This document shows, one piece after another, positions 10,032-16,263 of a DNA stretch of 64,000 nt. The notes beneath the pieces were generated by a model. The model was not told the origin of the DNA. It did not search any database and was given only the letters and a program-made list of their open reading frames with translations. The stretch lies in the NCBI GenBank assembly GCA_937899625.1, contig CALCCB010000075.1:20485-84484 (forward strand), written 5' to 3'. Within the stretch, counting starts at the first letter, position 1. Every line of letters begins with the position of its first letter. A program made the translations under genes and the position numbers. Origin of the DNA: an uncultured Bacteroidota bacterium. GTDB lineage: Bacteria > Bacteroidota > Bacteroidia > Flavobacteriales_D > Crocinitomicaceae.

Positions 10032-10039
10032 CTTCATTT

Positions 10040-10246
10040 CTATCCAGCGTAACTTCGTTTCGCCCAATTGGCACAAGCCTTCTTTCTTCTTTTCGAAGTG
10101 CGCTTGTTCTTGCGTGCCTTCTTCTTGTCAATGTGCGAAGCAAAAACGGTTTCAGTAGCATCTGTATTCACCATTGAAACGGTCATTTCCTTTGCAGAAA
10201 GAGTAAAAGATGTCAGCAACACAATTCCAAAAAACAATCCTTTCAT
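10040..10246 (-). CDS. Small secreted lysine/arginine-rich protein, unknown function
   Basis: A 68-residue protein with an N-terminal signal peptide (MKGLFFGIVLLTSFTLSAKE). The mature part turns strongly basic: residues about 41-56 are mostly Lys and Arg (DKKKARKNKRTSKRRKK), followed by one Cys and a short tail ending KRSYAG. No family is recognised. The presence of a matching promoter upstream and a strong terminator downstream supports it as a real single-gene unit. A role at an anionic surface or with nucleic acid would be a guess. It sits directly before the DEAD-box helicase on the same strand. Confidence 0.7.
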   Translation of the reverse strand: MKGLFFGIVLLTSFTLSAKEMTVSMVNTDATETVFASHIDKKKARKNKRTSKRRKKACANWAKRSYAG

Positions 10247-10271
10247 TTTGTTAGATTTTGATTAGACGGGG

Positions 10272-10302
10272 CAAAATTACATCAATCAAAACGTCAGCAC
10301 AA
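10272..10302 (-). promoter_or_regulatory. Bacteroidota promoter for the small basic protein gene
   Basis: On the minus strand: TTG (10302-10300), 20 bp, then TAATTTTG (10279-10272), matching TTG-N(17-23)-TAnnTTTG. The expected start of transcription is about 20 bp before the ATG. Confidence 0.7.
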
Positions 10303-10373
10303 AAAATTTGTAACACAATGAGTTAAAATTTTAACGAGGGAATTGTCAAACATTTTTCTGAATTTTGTTAGAC

Positions 10374-10973
10374 ATGATCGACATCTCAAAAATCGGAACA
10401 GAGTTATTAAACACATCGCTAATTGAATGGGTTGCGGTGATTTGCAGTATGGCCTATGTTATTCTAATCGCACGTAAAAGAATCATTGCCTGGCTGTTTG
10501 CGCTTATCGCTTCATGCATCTATGTCTATCTGTGTATTATCAGTCAATATTACCTTGAATCATTCTTACAGATCTTTTATGTACTCATGGCCATTTATGG
10601 TTGGTATTCATGGAATAGGGCAGAACAGCATGATGAATTCATCAAAAGATGGTCCCATAAAGCACATGGAATAAACATCGTTTTAAGTACGGTCATTACC
10701 TTGATACTCGGTTATATTTTTGATCAATATACCGACCAAAGCCTCCCCTATCTTGATGCTTTTACGACGGTATTCAGTATCGCCGCAACATTTATGGTGG
10801 CACATAGAATACTCGAAAACTGGATCTACTGGATCGTTATCGATCTCTTATCTATTCAACTTTATGCGAATAAAGACCTGAATGCTACCGCAGTTCTTTT
10901 CATCATTTACTCCATTATCGCTATTGTAGGTTTCTTCCAATGGAGGACTTTGTACAAAAACCAGTCTTTATGA
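10374..10973 (+). CDS. PnuC-family vitamin transporter
   Basis: A 199-residue integral inner-membrane protein with about seven hydrophobic helices, the usual PnuC build. Family-type aromatic stretches are visible: IAWLFALIASCIYVYL, MAIYGWYSWNRA and ENWIYWIVIDLLSI. PnuC proteins move nicotinamide riboside by facilitated diffusion; the close relative PnuT moves thiamine. An in-frame TTG lies at 10365, but the ATG at 10374 is preferred. The stop overlaps the start of the NadR-like kinase as ATGA, so the two are translationally coupled. A kinase that traps the imported vitamin as a phosphate fits both substrates. The TPP riboswitch and TonB receptor that follow favour thiamine (inference). Confidence 0.82.
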   Translation: MIDISKIGTELLNTSLIEWVAVICSMAYVILIARKRIIAWLFALIASCIYVYLCIISQYYLESFLQIFYVLMAIYGWYSWNRAEQHDEFIKRWSHKAHGINIVLSTVITLILGYIFDQYTDQSLPYLDAFTTVFSIAATFMVAHRILENWIYWIVIDLLSIQLYANKDLNATAVLFIIYSIIAIVGFFQWRTLYKNQSL

Positions 10974-11479
10974 TCAGAATTGCGATCACTGGACCCGAGT
11001 CATCCGGCAAAACAACACTTTCTGAAGCTTTATCAAAAACTTTAAATGGGTTACTTGTCCCTGAATTTGCGAGAACATACCTCATGGATCTTGATCGAGA
11101 TTACAATGAAAACGACCTACTGATCATCGCAGGAAATCAATTCAAATCCAACAGTCAGTCCACGCATCTACCCTACCTCATCGCGGACACAGAAATGACT
11201 GTTTTGAAGATCTGGTCAGAAGTTAAATATGGTACTTGTGCCCCTGAGATCAAGGATCTTCTTAAGCAACAGCAATTCGATCATTACTTCTTATGTTTTC
11301 CTGATATTCCCTGGGAAGATGACCCCTTAAGAGAACATCCTGAAATGCGGGAAGAGCTTTTTCACCTTTACCATTCAGAATTGGAATCAAGACAACTTCC
11401 ATATACCATTATTTCAGGAGATCCAGCACAACGCATCGATCTTTGTCTAAAAACACTTGGTGTAATCAATAAGAATTAA
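10970..11479 (+). CDS. NadR-type P-loop kinase
   Basis: A 169-residue cytoplasmic ATPase/kinase of the AAA_28 (NadR kinase domain) family. The Walker A motif GPESSGKTTL is at the N-terminus, followed by VPEFARTYL, the DTEM segment (LIADTEMTVLKIW) and the lid-type FPDIPWEDDPLREHP, all typical of the ribosylnicotinamide kinase half of NadR. The nucleotidyltransferase half is absent. The start is chosen at the ATG overlapping the pnuC stop (ATGA) instead of the upstream ATG at 10940. It most likely phosphorylates the vitamin imported by the PnuC-like protein: nicotinamide riboside by family, possibly thiamine by context. Confidence 0.8.
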   Translation: MIRIAITGPESSGKTTLSEALSKTLNGLLVPEFARTYLMDLDRDYNENDLLIIAGNQFKSNSQSTHLPYLIADTEMTVLKIWSEVKYGTCAPEIKDLLKQQQFDHYFLCFPDIPWEDDPLREHPEMREELFHLYHSELESRQLPYTIISGDPAQRIDLCLKTLGVINKN

Positions 11480-11488
11480 TTAACTTTG
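11457..11488 (+). promoter_or_regulatory. Promoter of the TPP riboswitch transcript
   Basis: TTG (11457-11459), 21 bp, then TAACTTTG (11481-11488), a full match to the Bacteroidota form. It lies across the end of the kinase gene, so the riboswitch-receptor transcript starts separately from pnuC-kinase. The predicted start, about 4-5 bp after the box, coincides with the first base of riboswitch stem P1. Confidence 0.75.
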
Positions 11489-11492
11489 TGCC

Positions 11493-11580
11493 GTCTCTAA
11501 GGGGTGCCCCGTCACAAAACGGAGCTGAGATCATACCCATTGAACCTGATACAGGGTAATTCCTGCGCAGGGAAGATGAC
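11493..11580 (+). ncRNA. TPP riboswitch (THI element)
   Basis: The conserved cores of the thiamine pyrophosphate aptamer are all present in order: GGGGTGCC, CTGAGATCATACCC (11525-11538), GAACCTGAT (11542-11550), TAATTCCTGCGCAGGGAAG. P1 can form between GTCTCT (11493-11498) and AGATGAC (11574-11580). A possible expression platform follows: CAAGAA (11625-11630) can pair with TTCTTG (11642-11647), just before TTTAATTTTT, giving a weak terminator shape. It should switch off the TonB receptor gene when cellular TPP is high. Confidence 0.95.
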
Positions 11581-11663
11581 CATTAACCTCCCGGAAGGGA
11601 AGAAAATTATTTACGTACAACCACCAAGAATTGGCCCCTTGTTCTTGTTTAATTTTTAAAAAA

Positions 11664-14165
11664 ATGAAAACAAGAATGGTTAAGTCGTTGTGGGCAATAG
11701 TTTTAACGCTATCGCCGATCATCGCAAATGCACAACACGAGCTTCGTGGAACTGTTGTGAACGACAAAGGAGAATCTTTAACCGGAGTTAAAGTTCTCCT
11801 GCACAACACTTATTTTGGCACATACACTGATCACGAAGGAAAATACTTGATCAATAATGTACCTTCCAACACCTATGTGATCGAGCTTTCGTTGATCGGT
11901 TATCAAACCCTTGAACAGGAAATTACAGTTTTAGAGGGTCAGTCAAAATTTGACTTCAGGCTACAACCTTCTGTTTTGAGCATTGAGGAGGTTCAAGTTA
12001 CAGCAGTTAGGGCAGGATCATTAACTCCGACAACCTATACTAACCTTAACAAAGCATCGATAACCACCATGAACTATGGACAGGACCTACCTTATCTTCT
12101 TGAAGGAACGCCTTCAACAGTGGTTACATCGGATGCCGGAGCAGGAGTTGGTTACACGGGTGTAAGGATCAGAGGCGTTGATCCGACAAGAACGAACGTT
12201 ACTGTAAATGGAATTCCATTGAACGACGCTGAATCGCACGGAGTATGGTGGGTAAATATGCCAGATTTTGCTTCATCAACAGATCAGATGCAAATTCAAC
12301 GTGGAGTGGGAACGTCTTCCAATGGTGCTGCCGCCTTTGGAGCAAGTATCAACATTAAGACCGATAACATATCCAGGGATCCATACGCAGCAATTGACAA
12401 TAGTGCCGGTTCATTCAACACCTTGAAAAACACAGTAAAAGCCGGAACAGGCCTGATCAATGAGCGGTTTTCTGTAGATGCACGTCTTTCCAGAATTAGT
12501 TCTGACGGATTTATTGATCGCGCAAATTCCAATCTGAAATCGTTTTATCTGTCGGGGGCATATATTATGAAAAACTCCATGCTCAAAGTAGATATCTTTA
12601 GTGGTAAGGAGAAAACATATCAGGCATGGTGGGGAATTCCTCAATCAAAATACAAGGGCGATGAACAAGGGCTGCTTACGCACTTTTACAACAACTATTA
12701 TCCCGGCGGGATCTACGAAACTGCAAGCGATTCTTCCAATCTCTTCAATTCAGGATCGAACACCTATAATTATTACTGGTATGATAATGAGACAGACAAT
12801 TATCAGCAGGACCACTATCAGTTGCATTATTCAAAAACCTTCAGCAACAAATTAGCGTTCAACATTTCAGGGCATTATACCAGAGGAAGGGGTTACTATG
12901 AACAATACAAACGCAATCAGGATTTTTCGACCTATGGATTCGACCCTGTGGTCCTTGGGACTGATACGATCCAGAACACAGACCTTATAAGAAGACGATG
13001 GTTAGACAATCATTTTTATGGAGCAGTTTATGCGATTGCATACCGAAACAACAAAAACATGATCATCACTTTGGGTGGAGGGGCGAATCAATACCTCGGT
13101 AATCACTTTGGAGAAGTGATCTGGGCAAGAACCGCTTCTCAATCCGAGATCGGACAACGTTATTATGAAAACGATGCGAACAAATACGAGATCAATAATT
13201 ACCTTAAGTTCAATTACACCTACAAGAAACTTGCGGTGTATGCAGACCTTCAGGTGAGAAACATTGGATACTCCTACCTTGGACTAGATCAATCATTTGG
13301 AATTTTGATCACATTGGAACAGAGTCTAAATTTCACATTTTTCAATCCAAAGGCAGGCTTAATGTATACCCTTTCAAACCGATCACAGTTTTACGGTTCA
13401 TACAGTGTCGCACATCGTGAGCCGGTGAGGGATGATTTTATCCAAAGCACTCCGTCGAGCAGGCCAACTCCCGAACAACTTGGAAACACTGAGCTGGGTT
13501 TTAAATATCGGGCTAGAAAGACGTTTGCCAATGTTACTCTGTATCACATGAACTATAAGGATCAACTGATCCTGACGGGAGAGATCAACGATGTTGGAGC
13601 CTACAACCGCACTAATGTTGAGCAAAGTTACCGGGCAGGAATTGAACTGGAAGGAGGATACATGATCAGTAAGAAATTGAGTGTCAGTGCAAATCTTACT
13701 TTTTCTCAAAATAAGATCAAAGAGTTTACTGAGTTCATTGATAACTATGACAACTACGACAGTAACGGCAATATGATCCAGGATCAGGTTGTTCATTCAA
13801 ATACAGATATTGCCTTCTCTCCAAATCTGATCTCTTCTGTGGGACTACTTTACGAACCTTTAAAAGGGCTTGAAATCACATGGTTGGCAAAATATGTGGG
13901 TTCGCAATATCTGGATAACACCTCAAGCAAAGACCGAACGCTGGATCCCTATTTCATCAATAATGCAGGAATAAGTTATTCATTTAAAAATTGGGGGTTC
14001 AAGGACATTAAAATCGGTTTGATGGCAAATAATCTTTTCAATTACCGATACGCAAACAATGGTTACACCTGGGGCTACATCTTGGGTGGCACTCGAGTGA
14101 TCGAAAATTTTGTTTATCCACAGGCAGGGAGGAGCTTTCTAATAAAGCTGTCTTTACAATTGTAA
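11664..14165 (+). CDS. TonB-dependent outer-membrane receptor, TPP-regulated (probable thiamine uptake)
   Basis: An 833-residue receptor. The start is the ATG giving MKTRMVKSLWAIVLTLSPII and a signal peptide ending ANAQ. A carboxypeptidase-regulatory-like domain (LRGTVVNDKGESLTGVKVLL, residues about 25-100) precedes the plug (residues about 110-240, with VRIRGVDPTRTNVTVNGIPL and GTSSNGAAAFGASINIKT). A 22-strand-type barrel ends in the aromatic-poor but normal tail GRSFLIKLSLQL. It should import its ligand across the outer membrane with TonB-ExbBD energy. The TPP riboswitch in its leader points to thiamine or a thiamine precursor. It lies just after the PnuC-like transporter and kinase, so outer- and inner-membrane steps for one vitamin may be side by side. 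Confidence 0.92.
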   Translation: MKTRMVKSLWAIVLTLSPIIANAQHELRGTVVNDKGESLTGVKVLLHNTYFGTYTDHEGKYLINNVPSNTYVIELSLIGYQTLEQEITVLEGQSKFDFRLQPSVLSIEEVQVTAVRAGSLTPTTYTNLNKASITTMNYGQDLPYLLEGTPSTVVTSDAGAGVGYTGVRIRGVDPTRTNVTVNGIPLNDAESHGVWWVNMPDFASSTDQMQIQRGVGTSSNGAAAFGASINIKTDNISRDPYAAIDNSAGSFNTLKNTVKAGTGLINERFSVDARLSRISSDGFIDRANSNLKSFYLSGAYIMKNSMLKVDIFSGKEKTYQAWWGIPQSKYKGDEQGLLTHFYNNYYPGGIYETASDSSNLFNSGSNTYNYYWYDNETDNYQQDHYQLHYSKTFSNKLAFNISGHYTRGRGYYEQYKRNQDFSTYGFDPVVLGTDTIQNTDLIRRRWLDNHFYGAVYAIAYRNNKNMIITLGGGANQYLGNHFGEVIWARTASQSEIGQRYYENDANKYEINNYLKFNYTYKKLAVYADLQVRNIGYSYLGLDQSFGILITLEQSLNFTFFNPKAGLMYTLSNRSQFYGSYSVAHREPVRDDFIQSTPSSRPTPEQLGNTELGFKYRARKTFANVTLYHMNYKDQLILTGEINDVGAYNRTNVEQSYRAGIELEGGYMISKKLSVSANLTFSQNKIKEFTEFIDNYDNYDSNGNMIQDQVVHSNTDIAFSPNLISSVGLLYEPLKGLEITWLAKYVGSQYLDNTSSKDRTLDPYFINNAGISYSFKNWGFKDIKIGLMANNLFNYRYANNGYTWGYILGGTRVIENFVYPQAGRSFLIKLSLQL

Positions 14166-14332
14166 ATAAAATTGCACGAATAACCATTGCTTTTGGCCGG
14201 ACATAAGATAATTCCCTTAAAATCATCATCTATTTATAGTTATATCATTGATAATAATTAAAATGTACTGCATGAAAAATATACTGTGGATTATGTTCAA
14301 TTACCTGAAGAAATTAGTTGGAAATCTTTATC

Positions 14333-14364
14333 TTGCAATTTTTATTTTGATAAACATACTTTTT
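14333..14364 (+). promoter_or_regulatory. Possible promoter of the four-gene sensory unit
   Basis: TTG (14333-14335), 21 bp, then TACTTTTT (14357-14364), one mismatch to TAnnTTTG at the last base. It would start transcription about 20 bp before the response regulator ATG. The region 14166-14332 otherwise holds nothing I can identify. Confidence 0.4.
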
Positions 14365-14389
14365 CGCTCCGCTAACAATCAAATAGATC

Positions 14390-14800
14390 ATGAATCTAAA
14401 AGCAATATACTGTGTTGATGATGATGATGTAATCAATAAAGTCTTACTGTTCCAAATTTCCAAGTTCATTGAACATGAAGAAATTGTTGTTGAAACATGT
14501 AATCACCCCAAGGAATGTGTTGAAATGATGAAGGAAAACTATAGGTTAGGAATAGAACCCCTTGTTTGTGTGGTAGATTTTCAAATGCCAGAAATGAGGG
14601 GAGATGAATTTGCAAGAATTGTCAAATCTCTTTTTCCTAAAATAAAAATTATTATGCTTTCAGGAAATTCAAATGCTCTATTAGTTTCCGAACTCGAAGA
14701 GGAAGGTTGTCTGGACTTCTATATAACAAAACCTTGGGAAAAAGATGACCTAAAAGACAAGCTCAACTTAAGTCTTCCGCTAAATCTTAAATTTATGTGA
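14390..14800 (+). CDS. Single-domain response regulator (CheY-like)
   Basis: A 136-residue stand-alone REC domain with no output domain. The acidic cluster is CVDDDD (residues 8-13), the phosphoacceptor is Asp63 in VVDFQMPEMRG, Ser91 follows IIML and the conserved Lys is Lys114 in YITKPWE. The stop codon directly abuts the ATG of the barrel gene, so the first two genes of the unit are fused end to end. It is the natural partner of the histidine kinase encoded last in the unit. With no DNA-binding or enzymatic part, output must go through another protein. Confidence 0.9.
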   Translation: MNLKAIYCVDDDDVINKVLLFQISKFIEHEEIVVETCNHPKECVEMMKENYRLGIEPLVCVVDFQMPEMRGDEFARIVKSLFPKIKIIMLSGNSNALLVSELEEEGCLDFYITKPWEKDDLKDKLNLSLPLNLKFM

Positions 14801-15844
14801 ATGAAATTAATTACTACTTTATCATTTATTACACTTTCCATTTTCTGTTTCGCCCAACCAACTATTCAAGTAAATGGTTATGGCCACTTGGAATATGAAT
14901 TCTATGATTTACCGGATGAGGGCAAATATGAAAGTGAGTTTGCTATAGGGGAGCATGATTTGTTCCTCACCAGCAAAATCAACAAGAAACTCTCGTTCCT
15001 TTCAGAAATTGTTGTAAAACCTGATAAAAAATCCAGCTCAGGATTTTCCGCATCAATTGAACGTGCAAGGATCAAATACAATTATTTCAAGAACCACAGC
15101 TTATTGTTTGGAAAAATGCATACCCCCTTGAATTACTGGAATGATGTTTATCATCATGGGAGATTATTTTTCCCAACTATAGATAGACCAATGAATTTCG
15201 AATATTTCTTTCCAATTCACACTACCGGTATTCGTGCCCAGGGTCAGAATATTGGAAGCTTAAATTTTGGTTATGATCTCATGTTGGCGAATAGTCTTGA
15301 GGGAATCTCTGCACACCATAGTCGTCTTTTAATGTCTTACACTGCCTCCGTTCACATTAAACCTACTGATGGAATGCGCATCATGCTTGGGTATTATAAC
15401 GATTATTTACCTTCAAATGACAATGGATCACATGTAGAAATGAATATGGAATATGATGGAGAATTAACCATGAATCAGTTCTTATTCTCTTTTGCCAGAA
15501 TGGAACGCAAACTTGAAATTCTTAATGAATTCGCATACACCATGACAAATACGGACAGTCTTGGTGCTTCCTCAAATTTTTCAAACTATCTGTATGTTGG
15601 TTATCGAATAAAAGATATCCATACGCCATTTGTCATGATTGATTATTTACAGATAGACCCCAAAGAATTGCACACAATTAGAAGAGAAGGAATAAAATAT
15701 TCTTTAGGCTACAGATGGGATATTGACCCTAAATGCAATGTTAAATTGCAACTGGAAAACTATATGCCTATTGATTTGAATGAAAATGTGCCAGGAATAA
15801 CAAAAAAGTTTGAGGTAAAAATTCAGTTAGCTTATGCCTTATAG
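14801..15844 (+). CDS. Outer-membrane beta-barrel (porin-like) protein of sensory unit
   Basis: A 347-residue protein with a signal peptide (MKLITTLSFITLSIFCFAQ). The rest alternates polar and hydrophobic residues in short strands (INKKLSFLSEIVVKP, IERARIKYNYFKNHSLLFGK, KCNVKLQLENYM) and ends in KKFEVKIQLAYAL, like a barrel-closing strand. It resembles phosphate-selective-porin or OprP-like small barrels in layout, but I cannot name a family. It carries no TonB box or plug. The 3' end overlaps the next gene by 11 bp. Because it sits between a response regulator and a phosphate-binding-like protein, a role in ligand entry or surface sensing is likely (inference). Confidence 0.72.
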   Translation: MKLITTLSFITLSIFCFAQPTIQVNGYGHLEYEFYDLPDEGKYESEFAIGEHDLFLTSKINKKLSFLSEIVVKPDKKSSSGFSASIERARIKYNYFKNHSLLFGKMHTPLNYWNDVYHHGRLFFPTIDRPMNFEYFFPIHTTGIRAQGQNIGSLNFGYDLMLANSLEGISAHHSRLLMSYTASVHIKPTDGMRIMLGYYNDYLPSNDNGSHVEMNMEYDGELTMNQFLFSFARMERKLEILNEFAYTMTNTDSLGASSNFSNYLYVGYRIKDIHTPFVMIDYLQIDPKELHTIRREGIKYSLGYRWDIDPKCNVKLQLENYMPIDLNENVPGITKKFEVKIQLAYAL

Positions 15845-16259
15845 ACTGCTTATCATATTTGTGTTCTGTTGTTTTACCAACACTTTGTTCTCACAAAGTG
15901 ATTGGAATGCAATCACTGTGGTTGGTAATAAAACTGAACTCAAATCAATTTCCAAATCCAAACTTAAAAGAATTTTTAAAGGTTACGAATCACGTTGGAA
16001 TAATGACAATGAAATTATTGTTGTTTTGCACTCATCAAAATCACCGACCTGTGAAATCATGGCTCAAACTATCTTTGGAAGTTCAATGAAAACAGTTAAA
16101 AGATATTGGCTAAATCTCGTCTTTCAAGGAAGAGCAAATCCCCCTGTCTTTCTGGATGATAATCTCGAAATATTAAATTATGTCAAAAGTCACCCTGGTG
16201 CGATAGGAATTTTGGTTAATTATTCAGGGGCGACAGAATACCAAATTAACTTGGAATAG
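15834..16259 (+). CDS. Short periplasmic phosphate-binding-like (PstS-like) protein
   Basis: A 141-residue exported protein (signal peptide through NTLFSQ). The remainder matches the second half of the PBP-like/PstS fold: LKRIFKGYESRWNNDNEIIV, a Ser-rich ligand-loop-like HSSKSPTC, then VKRYWLNLVFQGRANPP and the typical end SHPGAIGILVNY. Full PstS proteins are about 300 residues with two lobes; this family is a one-lobe short form. No ABC permease or ATPase lies nearby, so transport is unlikely. It starts inside the barrel gene and ends 4 bp before the kinase, pointing to a role as a periplasmic sensor subunit for that kinase (inference). Confidence 0.78.
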   Translation: MPYRLLIIFVFCCFTNTLFSQSDWNAITVVGNKTELKSISKSKLKRIFKGYESRWNNDNEIIVVLHSSKSPTCEIMAQTIFGSSMKTVKRYWLNLVFQGRANPPVFLDDNLEILNYVKSHPGAIGILVNYSGATEYQINLE

Positions 16260-16263
16260 AAAT

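Noticed and set aside
9973..10161. N-terminal extension of the DEAD-box helicase frame
   Set aside because: The extension is the small basic protein gene and its terminator read in another frame; the family normally begins at MKFTELGL.
11531..11809. Minus-strand frame across the TPP riboswitch
   Set aside because: It runs opposite to the conserved aptamer and the TonB receptor signal peptide and has no promoter.
14263..14418. A 51-codon frame with a hydrophobic middle before the response regulator gene
   Set aside because: It overlaps the regulator start, contains the likely promoter of the four-gene unit and matches no family; probably chance in AT-rich DNA.
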